DNA of 64,000 nucleotides from Fragum whitleyi. Lineage: Eukaryota; Mollusca; Bivalvia; Cardiida; Cardiidae. The translations under genes were made by a program, and so were the position numbers. Of the stretch, positions 11,317 to 22,726 are shown in pieces. Location of the stretch: positions 19,423,158 to 19,487,157 of the forward strand of contig OX411546.1 of assembly GCA_948146395.1 (NCBI GenBank), read 5' to 3'. Each line of letters starts with the position of its first letter. Within the stretch, counting starts at the first letter, position 1. The notes beneath the pieces were generated by a model. That model had not been told where the DNA came from. It was given only the letters and a program-made list of their open reading frames with translations, and ran no database searches.

Positions 11317-11570
11317 ACTACATTCAAAATAAATATAGCTAGAAAAAAAATGCAATTTCACTGATATAATTAAAATTAGAATTTAGAAATTGTATGCATA
11401 TTTTATTAAAGGAATGAAAAATTATTGCTAATTTTGTCCACCCTGAACAATTTTAGCGATATCGGATCACATCCATTAAATTTCACTCAAAACTCACAGC
11501 ACTCATTCAATTTCATTATAAAATCATTCTAAAATCATTCACATTGTCAATTTCACGATGTAACTAACTG

Positions 11571-12370
11571 TAAGCATTCCGGGATCTGCTGCTTTAATCC
11601 AGAGATGACAAGTAGTTTATCATTTAGCGACCAATAATGTTATGCTGTTATTATCTTCAATTTTGAGAATCTTTTCTCACTTGCTTTCAATAAATATGGA
11701 CATTCCCGAAGCTAGCAGCTATTTGAAATAAATAATAATTATTATAAAAAACATAAAACTTGTTCTGTAATCCGAGTATCCTTCTTTTTCGAATAACATT
11801 GTTTTTATAAAAATCACTCCATTTAAAGGCTAATTGCAAAATTACCGCGTATCCGATGCAATATCGATCACCATTATCTAAAAACGAACAAAGTACTAAA
11901 GCATGTTTACTGAGCATTAAATAATGTAATGAAATATTTCTCATATGATTTACAGTTGTTATAATTGTTCTTTATTCCGACGTTAAGCTTGGAATATGTT
12001 GTATTATTTAGAATGATGAATGTTTTGTTAAAAAAAATTTAAAGCATTTGCGAAAAACTGTAATGACGGTGCTCCCCGAACAAGTGATTGTCCCAAAGGA
12101 ATTCAAGTGAGGTTCAAGGTCCAGGGTTATAAAACTTTTCTCAGGCTCAACTGAGAATTTTCTCAAACTTTAAATCTAAATAAAGGTATGAAAATAAAAG
12201 ATAATATTCATTAGTTGTTATTTATAACAACTTATTAAAACTTTCTTTTATGTAAATACATTAAAATAAGTATTAAAGCAGAATTATTGTTTTAATCTAA
12301 TATTGAAATTTGAGGAAATTTGGAATTAGAATGAGAACAGTTTTATAACCTCGGGCCCAGATATCCAAAC
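11571..12370 (+). repeat. dispersed block F, copy 1 (partner at 62307-63170)
   Basis: About 800 bp align collinearly with 62307-63170, directly after a MITE-1 right end in both places. The block contains an 85-codon minus-strand open frame that resembles a 91-codon frame in the partner only until an indel in a T-run changes frame, so it is not a conserved gene. An imperfect palindrome lies at 12186-12259. Confidence 0.85.
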
Positions 12371-12390
12371 GAAGCTACGAGTGGCCGATT

Positions 12391-12687
12391 GCAATTGCGA
12401 TTTTTATTACCTCCCTTTTATAAAATATGCAAACAATTAAAATAAAATAGCTTCCCATTTCTTCAAAAACCAATCAGACGCTAATGATTTTAATCATGTC
12501 AGTGAAATCGCATTTTTTTCTATCTATATTTATTTTAAATGTAGTGTTTGATCTTATTCTTTTACGGAATTTGGAGCGTTTTTGAATGTGTTGAGTGAGA
12601 GTTGGGAATCAATGAATGGGACGCTGCGCGAGCGGATTAAAATGTTTTTTAAAGATATGAATGTCAATTTCACGATGTGTCTAACTG
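12391..12687 (+). mobile_element. MITE-1, 5'-truncated (block D of copy 1)
   Basis: The right two thirds of a MITE-1 copy, from the TTATTACCTCCC half-palindrome to the terminus TTTCACGATGTGTCTAACTG followed by TA. The left third is missing where block F meets it. The variant right end GTGTCTAACTG is shared by all block D copies. Confidence 0.8.
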
Positions 12688-12729
12688 TACTGCGGACTCT
12701 GCACAAATCGCGCTAATAAAACCAGTCTA

Positions 12730-12940
12730 TAGGTAGATTTTGAGCGGTGAGCTGTAAAATCTACTTTTCACGGTTAAATTCCCGTGCTTTTCTTTCCAAA
12801 TAGATAAACCAGATATTAAAAAAATACAAATTACCTTTCAAATGAAACTTAGTGCTTGTCTTAGATCTCAAGGTTTACTCATATACCAATGGTAATGGAC
12901 TCAACGCCTGGGTCAGAGCTCAGTTTTGTAAATACACCTA
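12730..12940 (+). mobile_element. 211 bp TA-flanked element ('TAGGT' family)
   Basis: It begins TAGGTAGATTTT and ends with the imperfect reverse complement AAATACACCTA, flanked by TA on both sides. The uninterrupted paralogous sites read CAGTCTAGTGACAAC near 29330 and 43866, showing a single TA that was duplicated on insertion. A reverse copy lies inside the TTAA element at 36094-36374. Confidence 0.85.
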
Positions 12941-13578
12941 TAGTGACAACTACAATGTACGTCACACAAGAGAGCCTGGTTTTTGTTATTGGCCTTACGT
13001 CCGACAGGAATGATTAGTGCCTCAAATGTTACATGTATATAAAACTTTTTCTGTAAACATGTCATTTCCTATTTGTCTGTCTTGTTCGGTTTTTACAGCC
13101 AAAAGTAATTAATATTTCATTGTTTAATTTTTGTCTTGCATCTGAGGTTTCAGACTCTTTTGTTCGGTCGCGTGCAATCTTTTGAGATTACCGACTTTTC
13201 GGGCAACGGATCAATCAGGAACATCAAAAACCAAACAAGGGCCTTTGTTGAAGAGGCAATATGTTTGGACTTACATACCCTGTATAAATTATACACACCG
13301 AATAGTTTCTTTGATTCGAGTAACTTCAGTTTATACCAAGAAGCTCTTCAAACATGTCCAATTAGTCATGTCGACTAATTTTTTTCCACGAACACTCTCG
13401 CCTGATCACTATTACGATCGGGCGTATTAACCTGAACAAACAAAACAAAAAACAACAACATACAATCCGGGTGGAAAAAAAGGAGTGAAAGAGGGAGAAA
13501 AAAATATTCATGTAAAGACTGGACTGGTATATTTTAAAATACAGAAAGGGGTAGAAAATATTCCTCCTGGGGGAAACC

Positions 13579-13711
13579 TTCCCTGCGTTCAGGATGGCAA
13601 AACTGTTCAAACTGTTTTCCAATTTTACCCCGCTATGCACGAATGTGAACGTGCAAAGCGGGGTAAAATTGTAAAACAGTTTGAACCGTTTTGACATTCT
13701 GAAAGCAGGAC
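13579..13711. mobile_element. 133 bp hairpin element (GC-hairpin family)
   Basis: The two halves are near reverse complements over about 60 bp each, centred on CCCCGCTATGCACG and CGTGCAAAGCGGGG. Copies lie at 29964-30096 and 52354-52487. Block A of copy 2 lacks it exactly between GGAAACC and AGATCTC near 22437, so it behaves as a mobile foldback. Confidence 0.8.
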
Positions 13712-13834
13712 ATATCTCACGTACAAGAGATATTACCCATAGGTGCTATGGATTAGTCCTCACTCCGAAAAAGCTGTTGTGGACACTCTCTCCATCAGCT
13801 TAGCAGAGAAAGGATTATTTGAAAGCAGATAGGT

Positions 13835-13940
<106 letters not shown>

Positions 13941-13952
13941 CATGGCCCCTTA

Positions 13953-14332
13953 CAGTTGAGAACATCGTGAAATTAACAAGATGATTGCCTTTGGAATGAT
14001 TTTGGAATGAAATTGAATGAGTGTGTCGAGCGAATTTTGAGTGAAATAAGAGGGAGGTAATCTTTAACTTATATCGCTATTTTTTTCTTTTCAAGATGAA
14101 ATCTTTAGCGATAATTATAATCTCCCTTAAATTAAATATATGTACTTTTCTCGTAGAACATTTTGATCGATTTGAACGTCTTGAGCGATTTCGAAATGAT
14201 TTATTCTGATTTCCAAACGTTTTAGATTGATTTGAGTTTTTTTTTGGAGTAAATGAATGGATCGCTAAGTGAATGATTTAGAATGATTTTGATCGGAATG
14301 AGTGTCAAAATCACGATGTTTTCAACTCACTG
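13953..14332 (+). mobile_element. MITE-1 copy in block A
   Basis: It starts CAGTTGAGAACATCGTGAAA after TA and ends in a terminus expanded by a few bases before CACTG and TA. The central palindrome (GGGAGGTAATC / AATCTCCC) is present. The equivalent insertion is in copies 3 (30295-30703) and 5 (52608-53002) but not in copy 2. Confidence 0.85.
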
Positions 14333-14521
14333 TAGATCATGGTTCTTAAACGTATACGATGACGGTTTTTGGCATTTCCTTCAATACCATTTGATATCAG
14401 CGAGCTACGTCTCTGGGACTTTTTACAGTGGGATGCATGGTGTCATGATAGCTCTCTACCTTACTTACATAGCTTCAAAGAATTGTTTAAATATAATGTC
14501 TCACATCTGTATCAGAGAAGA

Positions 14522-14673
14522 TCTTTTTTGGCTCAGTGGGTAGCGCATTGGTTTTAAAATTTACTTGTCCGCATGAGTCCGATCTGGTCTCACGTCGGTT
14601 GATTTTCAGCTATGCTTCAGTTGCGGTCTATTTGTTCATAAGAATGACATTCGAATCTTCGTCAGTCTTGTCA
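14522..14673 (+). mobile_element. tRNA-Ile-like SINE relic, family S2
   Basis: TTGGCTCAGTGGGTAGCGC gives a box-A-like D arm. Better copies at 30905 and 55058 fold an anticodon arm TTGGT-CTTATAA-ACCAA with UAU in the anticodon position. The T arm is degenerate and no acceptor stem pairs, so this is a SINE relic and not a tRNA gene. Confidence 0.6.
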
Positions 14674-14965
14674 GTCCGATTAGCTCAGTTGGTAGAGCAC
14701 CGAACCATGGAAATTCGACGGCGTGGGTTCAATTCCCGGGTTGGCACACTAACAAAAACTAATTGTCTTTCGGATGAGACGTTCAACAAAGCCTCGTGAG
14801 ACGGTGCTTTACACCGATCACGTTAAAGAACCATGGCGGATCTCAGCAGTAGTTTCGTCATGTATCCTTGCACTATATATATATATAACTAACCGTCTTC
14901 TGGGGGCGTCGATCATATGGGCATGTGCTACGGTAGCGACGATAGATAAACGGAAATACACACAC
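14674..14965 (+). mobile_element. tRNA-derived SINE, family S1, near full length
   Basis: The head has TAGCTCAGTTGGTAGAGC (box A) and GGGTTCAATTCCC (box B at about 14728-14740). The body contains TCGGATGAGACGTT and CACGTTAAAGAACC, motifs I associate with molluscan tRNA-SINE bodies, and it ends AAACGGAAATACACAC. The anticodon arm is damaged. A 3' part recurs at 20523-20697, a short 3' end at 31104-31160 and a head at 44150-44245. Copy 5 of block A (around 55210) lacks it. Confidence 0.75.
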
Positions 14966-15704
14966 GTGTTATCAGTCATTTAATGGGTGTCCGATAATAA
15001 AGAACACTATCACCTTGTCGCTACATTATTTAAAATCATGTAGACAATTAATTGGACTATGTTTTAATAACATATTTTGTTATTTTCAAAGGAAGTCTGG
15101 AAACGTGATGTCACATATAAATGAATCTATTATTCAACCTCGGGAGTTCAACTTCTAAACGTGAAAATAAATCAGAAACCCAGTAAGTAATTGTCTGACA
15201 CAAATGAGACATGATGTAAGTCTTAAATCAATTGATTCGCTGGATGTAATTTGATTTGTTCGTCTCAAACACATTTTATCGGATCTTCTTTCTACTCGGA
15301 AATGGAATCTTATTTCCGGGGAGTTTCAAGAGCGGTACAAAAATTCTACTTTCCTTTTAACATGTAACCATGAAATTGACTTCGAACATAATTAAGTTGT
15401 TAGGATCATTATACGGGTTCAACAAGACATTTTCTAGCGATTGAATTATGCTGCCATCCTTTAGCAGTGTTAGGAAAATATTTTTGTTTGTACTTTTTAT
15501 GAAACTATGTGTCATTCGGCGTATCACCAGCCCTGGTATGTTGTTAAACCTGAGGATGATTTTAATGTATAATATGCAAGGTATCTATCGGACACATATT
15601 AATTGTGGGAGAATAATAAATGTTGTGATTTTTTACTGAAAAAGAAAATAACCAAGTCGTCATTTCAGAAATGTTTTTTTCCAATTTCCTTCACACCCTC
15701 CCCC

Positions 15705-16215
15705 TAAACTAAAATACTTGGTCCAACGGTTTCAGCTACCTTACAATAAAGTTCCGAAATTTGTGAAGTTACAAATTGAACGATTTTGAAATGGTTTCGA
15801 AATGACATTGAAAAGGTGGGAATGGGCGAAATTTGAATAAAATTGAAGGGGGGTAATACATAATCACTGTATCGTTCAAAATAAGAGAAAATCGCAAAAT
15901 TCGCTAACCTACTTTTAGCAAAATCTACCAACTGTACTTTAAGTAGTTTTGTAAGAAGTTTTGCTTGTTCTTACGGACCAATTAATTGCTCAAAAATCCA
16001 CACAAGTCAGATTAGTCATGGAATGGTGACGAAATAAATAAATAACACGTCTTTTAGTGCTTTCAAAGGGATATGAACAATTATGTTATTTTTCGTGTAA
16101 GAATGTTTTGAATTTTAAATGAGCCTTACCAAGTAACTTAAAAAAAACTTTAAGAATGAATGTAATTTTCACGGCGCTTTAACCTGTGCCAGTATTCTAA
16201 CGAAAAAAGTTTAAT
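15705..16215 (+). repeat. diverged block shared with 55920-56235, contains a MITE-1 relic
   Basis: The ACTTGGTCCAAC start and TTTCACGG.GCT end match 55920-56235. The interior (15760-15860) carries decayed MITE-1 features: GAACGATTTTGAAATGGTTT, then GAAGGGGGGTAAT. It joins block A to block X in copy 1 and after copy 5. Confidence 0.6.
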
Positions 16216-16240
16216 TCTTATTATTTTGCTTTTGGTTTTT

Positions 16241-16263
16241 GGTGAACGAAAATTTCGTTCACC
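16241..16263. repeat. perfect 23 bp palindrome
   Basis: GGTGAACGAAA and TTTCGTTCACC pair perfectly around a single A. It is absent from the related block at 3050 and 56250. Confidence 0.8.
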
Positions 16264-16289
16264 AGTGTTATACTGTGTGAGGAAAATCC

Positions 16290-17105
16290 TGTAGGATCTT
16301 AATAGATTCGAAATAAAGCAGTACCCCTTTAGATTCAATTTGGTATATCTCAAGACTTCTCTCCACATAATCACTGTTTATTTCATTAATGGCGTGGAAC
16401 TAGAATTCTTCATCAAGTGAAGATAATGAAAATTACCACTTAAAAACATAAAATGGGGTTGCAATGTTTAGTGAAGCGTATTGATTATCCGCGTAAGCTT
16501 GTCGAGGGTTTAGAGCACAAACAAAATTTGTGTCTAAACTTTGTACAGAAAGATACAAGGTTTTTTATCTAAGCCCTCGCTACTGCAACTTGTAGTAATT
16601 TGCCGGAAACATGTGTTTAATAAGGTCGTGAACTCTTGAATTTCTACACACCTCTGATTAGCCATACCACACGTGATGACCTACTACGATTTTATCTGCC
16701 TTCTTATGTATGAAATTTGTACTCATGAGTTACGAAAGGTCAAGTTTACAAACGAATGGAATGTAAATTCTCATTTTAAAAACACGCACCACTTTACCGT
16801 GATCTACCTTGATATCAAGTAAAAATTAACCCATTTCCAGACAACTTATGTTCTCAACTACCAAATTTACACCTCTTGCCTAAATCCCTTTTATATCTTA
16901 AACCTTATTGTTGCATTCTTGTGTAATGTAAATATTTTCGCTTACGGGTATTTTGTATCATTTCCCCAAATCCTTTCCTTGTGTGTGTGTGTGTGTGTTT
17001 TTTTTTTTCGTTTCCAACAAGGACGGAAAACAAGGGATATAGCCATCTCGGTACGATTTACTGTTAATATATGAATGTCGTTGTTGTTTTAATTAAAAAA
17101 ATAGA
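16290..17105. other. non-coding stretch with a (GT)n tract
   Basis: A (GT)9 tract at about 16981-16998 is followed by a T run. No gene, SINE or inverted repeat is recognised. Confidence 0.5.
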
Positions 17106-17109
17106 TAAA

Positions 17110-17176
17110 TAAATAAAAGAATAATTTAGTATGATTTTGATTGTAATGAGTGTCAATTTCACGATGTTTGTAGCTG
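17110..17176 (+). mobile_element. MITE-1 3' fragment
   Basis: Only the terminal part remains, with TGAGTGTCAATTTCACGATG and a final GTAGCTG before TA. Confidence 0.7.
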
Positions 17177-17219
17177 TACAAATAATTCAATAGCCTGAAT
17201 TATGTTTTTTTTTACTTCA

Positions 17220-17410
17220 GTAGCTCGAAAAGATATCTATTTTAATATTTTTTTCATTGCGTTATCTTAAAAAACTATAGTATTCAATGTCACGTTTGAC
17301 AAATTAGCTACCGGTATTTCAATTTTACCGTATACTGGCTTATTTTTACCATAAGCATTTTTTTAAAGACGCTTTTTCGTAGAGACATTAAATTCAGTAT
17401 TCAGTAATTC
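17220..17410 (+). repeat. block X fragment
   Basis: Shares TATTCAATGTCACGTTTGAC and following sequence with 3179 onward and 56417 onward. Confidence 0.75.
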
Positions 17411-17439
17411 AAACTATTGAGTAGTACATGTAACTGAAA

Positions 17440-18293
17440 GATTGTTGAAAGCGGCGTAAAACTACCCCCCCCCCCCCCCCGAATCGTTAACAATGCTTCA
17501 CAATGCCATTCAAATGAATTAAAACAAACATTGTTAAATAAACTGGCGTTTATTTGGAAACATTTACTAAAATAACTAATCCATGTGTAGACAAGTATGT
17601 ATTTCCAAAGGGAGGTAACATAATATCGATAAGTTCGTTAAATTTTGATTCAAAATTTTCACCCGCACACTCATTCCATATCGTTCCAAAATCATGTAAC
17701 TTGCAAATTGAACGAAATTGTGAACTGTACCCGGTAAAAATGATGTGCGTCAGCATGTCGCCATTTTCCAAAAACGTTCGTGACAGTTCTAAGGTAACCA
17801 AGACTTATGTTGCGATCAACGATAAGTAGGCTTATTTATTAGATACAAGAGCCCATGTCCTCTATCATACATTGATAATATGTACGTCTCTTACAGTAAA
17901 GAACATTGTGAAATATTACAAGTTGAATGATGTTGAAACAATAAAGATATGGTATTGAAAGAGTGTGTAAGGCGATAGATTTCAGGAACGCAATACGTAT
18001 CGGTAATTTTGTTCAAATTGGAGGAAATTAGCGATGATTAATAACATCATTTAATAAATGAAATATTTTCTGGAATGCTTATCTTTTCTGACTAAACAGG
18101 CGCTTTGAACCCTCCATATGATCATAAAATTGGTCAATTATTTGATCGATTTGAATTAAATGTTGATCATAATTTAAAATTTTGAAGCGTTTTTTTTCAA
18201 CTAATTAGAGTGTTTTGAATGAATGAATCGGGCGATGAGTGATTTAGAATAGATTTGATCGAGTGAATGCCTATTTCACGATGTTATAAACTG
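17440..18293 (+). repeat. macro-repeat block c, copy 1
   Basis: Aligns with 23700-25183, 37780-38791 and 45240-46176, starting at GAATCGTTAACAATGCTTC. Its 5' part contains a diverged reverse MITE-1 half (17600-17729). The site of the 157 bp TTAA element found in the other copies is empty here (CCAA in place of TTAA near 17597). A C run lies at 17465-17480. Confidence 0.8.
17894..18293 (+). mobile_element. MITE-1 copy in block c
   Basis: 400 bp from CAGTAAAGAACATTGTGAAA to TTTCACGATGTTATAAACTG with TA on both sides. Orthologous insertions in the other units are at 24765-25183, 38405-38791 and (3' half only) 45995-46176. Confidence 0.85.
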
Positions 18294-18318
18294 TAACCAG
18301 TCTGGCATCCGGTGGATA

Positions 18319-18835
18319 CAGTTAGTAACATCGTGAAATTGACACTCAATCCGAACAAAGCAATTCTAAATAACTCACTTAGCAAGGACGTAGCTCCCAT
18401 AACGCAAATTACGCAAGTGCGTAATAGAGATATATCCTCTTCGTAAAAATGTCCTTAATGAATGATCATAACATCGAAACTGTAGTTACGATGTTTTAAT
18501 TATTCGCCAAACGCCCAAATCATAACTGAAAGGAGAGCAGAAGGAAGACATTAATCTATTGGCACATTCCACATGTATCGCAATTATCGAAAATTATCTT
18601 CTTTATATTCTTTAGTTGTCGCCTGCTGAGTGCGTATAAATTTCAAAATCCTAGTTACGCCTATGCCAAGTGCTCCTTTCATTCACTCCAAACGCCCACT
18701 TAAACAACTAAAAAAAGCGCCAACTCACTGAAAAGGCTTAACAGTAACATTCAAATCGCCCCAAGAAATCATGATTTCAATGACTTAATTGACTTTAGAA
18801 ACCTATGATTGGTTTCTAGGCAACAAAAGTTACTC
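18319..18835 (-). mobile_element. MITE-1, reverse, distal end lost, interrupted
   Basis: It starts CAGTTAGTAACATCGTGAAA after TA, 25 bp beyond the previous MITE-1, so the two face each other. The reverse arm continues at 18670 after an insertion and fades near TTTCTAGGCAAC. Equivalents: 25209-25560, 38815-39005 and 46202-46425. Confidence 0.75.
18383..18669. mobile_element. short DNA element inserted in the MITE-1
   Basis: About 287 bp absent from the paralogous MITE-1 arms. The ends GGACGTAGCT and AGTTACGCC are imperfect inverted repeats. A CAAG appears on both sides. The superfamily is uncertain. Confidence 0.45.
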
Positions 18836-20500
18836 GACTCAAAGCTTAATCCCACAAATGCGCAAATATAACTTCGCAAGGTTTGTAGAAACAAGTAGAA
18901 AAAATATTTATTCATATACCCCATCTTGGTAGATGATGCATATCAAAACAAGATCATGAGATTGTCATTTTTGTTCGGTATGCTTGTCATCGCCTGGAAC
19001 TCGCTGATTATCGCTCACGCTCCAAAAAGGGACACCGTTCAAGATGGGAAAGCGCATGCTTTATTTCTCGACCGCTTTCCTTTTCTGATTGATTGATTGA
19101 TTAAAATTTTATGCTGATTTTACATTTTCAGGCGGCTGAAGCATCCAACAATGAATTCCCATCTATTTTCCTGAAACCATTATAACCTTTGATTTTCCCC
19201 TGGCATGGCGGAGCCTTAGTAACGGATCGTTGCACTGACGGTTAGGTAAATCAGCTTTTATTTATAATTACTTACTACGACATTAATAACTTTTTACCTT
19301 GAATTCTAGTCTTGTAAACAAACCCTCGTAACTTCAGCTCTTCCAAGCTGAAGTCACGTGGCTTTTGTAACCCAACGATGTGATGTGTTGGCTTCCTGTA
19401 AGCACGTAAATCATTGTGGCTTTTGGATACAATTATATGCACACGTTTACGATAATTGCCGACTAACTTTTGAAAGAAACAAAAGTAATGAAAAGTAAGA
19501 ATTCCAAATTACGTCACGGTTAAGCCACGCTCTGTCAGTTGTATAACACAGAATACTATCATTGAAACCGTTACTAGCTTCCAGCTGCTATACCACAGAT
19601 TATGAGCCCATTGATTGGAGTGAAAGAGTAGGAAAAGATGAGTGCCGCCCTAGGGGATCAAACCCTGGTCCTTTAGATTGAAAGTTAGATTCGCTACCAA
19701 CTGCTCTAGACGGGGGCTAACTTAATGCAGGGCTGTTTTATATGCCGGTAATTCACCTTTTATTCATATTTGGAAAATGTGTGGTAGAAAATGAGTATTA
19801 TTTCCATTTATAGATAACTGGGATGTTTAGTGACTTATATTTGGCCAAAAGGCATGATGGTTGTGATAACAAAAAAGATACCCTTTGTCCGACGGCACTT
19901 ACGCCACAGCCACGGTGGCATATTATCTTTTGTTTGCAAAACATGTAGTTTAAAAAGCTGCAATTATACGCATTGTTCCACAAAATCAGAATTTAGTGTT
20001 AATCTTAAACTTCCGAATTTTAATCTTCGTTTGTGAATTCCGGTGATTGAAAATTATACGATTTTTAATTGCAAACCGTTGCCATAGCTACATGATTTGA
20101 TAACAAGTCAATTTATTAACATTGCGGTTCATGATGGCTTCGTCGCTGTTTTTAGGTTCAATGTTTCTGAAATTGAAGTCATTTATCAATCTGTTGTCAG
20201 ACATCAAAATTACAGTTTAAAATGTTTGCTATTTGTTCACCAAACCATATAGCTTTGAAAATGTTCATGAGAATTGGATGATATTTTATCCGAAGATTTA
20301 AGTATTTCTGATTTACATCAAGAAATCATTGGATTTTGGCTATAACTCTAAATTAGAAATGTTGTCTTAGGATTTGTTGTCTTATAGATATGACTTTACT
20401 TTAATTCGTTGTTTATCCGATTAATAATAAGCAAATCCTGAAGAGTAAATGTAGTCTTGTTCAATATTACTACGGTTTGCCACAAATTCTTTTATTTTCG
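18836..20500 (+). repeat. macro-repeat block B, copy 1
   Basis: Aligns with 25560-27420, 41520-43290 and 46430-48250. It contains TTGTTCG-TATGCTTGTCA near 18970, the TGGCAGGGCGGAGCC-like stretch near 19200 and an antisense S3 SINE. One copy reads open as FVRY..RVKLLADY, but other copies shift frame, so no gene is called. Confidence 0.8.
19515..19725 (-). mobile_element. antisense SINE, family S3, in block B
   Basis: On the minus strand the order is a tRNA-Asp-like head (box A near 19700, CTTTCAATC anticodon region, GGGTTTGATCCC near 19660), then a tail with ATAGCAGCTGGAAGC near 19580. Equivalents: 26290-26500, 42340-42540 and 47140-47335. Confidence 0.7.
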
Positions 20501-20522
20501 AAAATACAATAATCGTGTCGTC

Positions 20523-20697
20523 GAAGCAAATGAATTATACCGATCACTTTAAAGAACCATGGCGGATCTCAGCAGTAGTTTCGTCATGTATCCTTGTACT
20601 ATCCTTCTTAGCAACTAACCGTCTTCTGGGGGCGTCGCCGATATTGGCATGTGCTACGGTAGCGACGATAAATAAACGGAAATACACACACAGTAGG
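20523..20697 (+). mobile_element. SINE S1, 5'-truncated
   Basis: Carries the S1 body from ATACCGATCACTTTAAAGAACC to AAACGGAAATACACACAC, about 93 percent like 14810-14960. The tRNA head is missing, as expected from incomplete reverse transcription or deletion. Confidence 0.8.
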
Positions 20698-20698
20698 T

Positions 20699-21365
20699 AA
20701 CCAATTTTCCTAATACCTTTTAAGACTCGAAAATAACTCGATTTACTATAAACATAAGAGTCCGCCATATTTGGCAAAATGAATATTTATGTAGATTAAG
20801 GTGTGGAATAATAGATCAATTATTCAAGTCGCGTTTTAGTGCATCGAGTGTAAATATCAATACGATATTCTTTAAACCATCTCTATGAATAGAAGTCTAC
20901 CTTAAAATAGAAATTTGGATACCCTCTGAAACTGCAGCATCCCACCTTAAGACTCGAAAATAACTCGATTTACTATAAACAGAAGAGCCCACCATATTTG
21001 GCAAAATGAATATTTATGTAGATCAAAGTTGTGGAGTAATAGATCATTTATTCAAGTCGCGTTTTAGTGTCTCGTGTGTAAATATCAATCAGATATTCTT
21101 TAATCCATCTCTATGAATAGAAGTCTACCTTGAAAAAAGAAAATACTTTTTCTCATCTTCTAAATTCGGAGAAGTTTAAATGAAGAAAAGATAAACCGTA
21201 CATTATTTTTGTTTATTTTGGAGTGACAGGATTGGAGATGTAAACTAAAAGTATCGACCAACTTTTTTGCACTTAGCTTAACATTTGAGACACAAAATTC
21301 AATTAGTTATGACATTTGTAACGGGTTTTTGGATTTTTTGAGTGTCACAATTCTTTTTCAAAATA
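20699..21365 (+). repeat. macro-repeat block C, copy 1, internally duplicated
   Basis: TAAGACTCGAAAATAACTCG occurs at 20721 and 20948, giving a 227 bp tandem duplication found only in this copy. Equivalents: 28390-28870 and 49200-49640. Block C is deleted in the unit starting at 43456. Confidence 0.8.
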
Positions 21366-21379
21366 AAAAGGGAAATTTT

Positions 21380-21791
21380 GCTAATAACATCGCTAAATTG
21401 ACCATGACAATGATTTTGGAATAAAATGGAATGAGTGTGATGAGTATGTGTTTGGTGAAATTCATGGGACATTATCCAATATCGCCAATTTTGTTCAGGG
21501 TGAACAATATTAGCGATATTTATCGTTTAATAAAATGTTCAAACTATTCTAAAAATAGCTTCCCATCTCTTTAAGTACAATCAGACGCTATTGGTTTTAT
21601 TAATGTCAATGAAATTATGAATGTTATAACTATATTTATTTTGAATGTAGTTGGTATTCTTTTTTATGGATTCCTGATAGTTTTTTTAAATAGCTTGAGT
21701 GGGTGTTTGAAATGAATGAATGGAGCGCTGCATGAGCGGTTTAGAATGGTTTTGATAGTGAAGAATGTCAATTTCACGATGTGTCTAACCG
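21380..21791 (+). mobile_element. MITE-1 (block D of copy 2)
   Basis: The left terminus is decayed (TAATAACATCGCTAAATTGAC). The right end is TTTCACGATGTGTCTAACCG followed by TA. The central palindrome lacks one GGGAGG arm. Confidence 0.8.
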
Positions 21792-22726
21792 TACTGCAGA
21801 TTCCGCACAAGTTGCCCTTGAACAATACATTCTAGGTACAACTACAATATAGGACTCGCAAGTGAGTTTGTTATTGACCTTACGTCACACAGGATTGAAT
21901 AGTGCCTCAAATATTATGGAAAGTATATTTCTGATAACTTGTCATCTCCTATTTGTCTATCTTGTTCAGTTTTACAGCCAAAAGTAATGAATATCTCATT
22001 GTTTAATTTTTGTCTTGCATCTGCGGTTTCAGACTCTTTCGTTCGGTCGCGTGCAATCTTTTTAGTTTACCGACTTTTCGGGCACCACATCATTCAGTAA
22101 CCTTGAAACGAAACAAGGTCCAATGTTTAAGACGAAATATATTCGAACTTGCAAACCCTGCATTGAATAGTTTCTAAGATTCGAGTTACTTCATTTATAC
22201 CATGAAGCTCTTTAAACTTGTCAAAAATAAGTCATGTCGACTAATGTTTTTTCCATGAGCACTCTCACAGGATCACTGTTTCGAACTGGAGTACTAACTT
22301 TTACTAAAAAAACGCATTCAGACAGGGAAGAAAAAAGAAACGAAAGAAGGGGAAAAAAATAAATATTCGTATAATGGTTTGGACTGGTACGTTTTAAATA
22401 CGGAAAGGGGTAGAAAATATTCCTCCTGGAGGAAACCAGATCTCAGGTACAACAGATATTACCAATAGGTGCTATGTATTAGTCCTCGCCCCGAAAAGCT
22501 GTTGTGGACACTCTCTCCTTCAGTTTATCAGAGAAAGGGTTATTTGAAAGCAGCTAAGTTACTCTATCTTAGAGTTTGACCCCTTTCGTTTTTGGCATTT
22601 CATTGATTACCATTTAATATCAGCATGCTACGTCTCTGGGACGTTTTGCAATCGAATACATGGTATTATAATACCTCACTTCTTTAATTACATAGCTTCA
22701 AAGTACGATTTAAATATAATGTCTAA

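Larger units (their letters stand above)
9946..11570 (-). mobile_element. MITE-1, reverse orientation, split by a Helentron-like insertion
   Basis: The left end AGTTAGTAACATCGTGAAA follows TA at 9944-9945. The right end is TTTCACGATGTAACTAACTG followed by TA at 11571-11572. The two MITE parts (9946-10087 and 11317-11570) join into a normal family member once 10088-11316 is removed, so the inner element inserted later. Confidence 0.85.

Noticed and set aside
11059..11361. 100-codon minus-strand frame with VRPSVLPPVRPTFVS
   Set aside because: It comes from the GGACGGAC stretch and the 168 bp repeats. It has no domain, and the frame changes between repeat units.
11687..11944. Minus-strand frame similar to one at 62493-62768
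   Set aside because: The similarity is that of two copies of a DNA repeat. An indel in a T-run shifts frame partway, so there is no coding constraint.
13136..13697. Open frames in block A recurring at 29629-30082
   Set aside because: They cross a hairpin element and its flanks and are broken in copies 2 and 5.
17554..17829. 91-codon plus and 83-codon minus frames
   Set aside because: They run through a decayed MITE-1 half in block c and are disrupted in the other block c copies.
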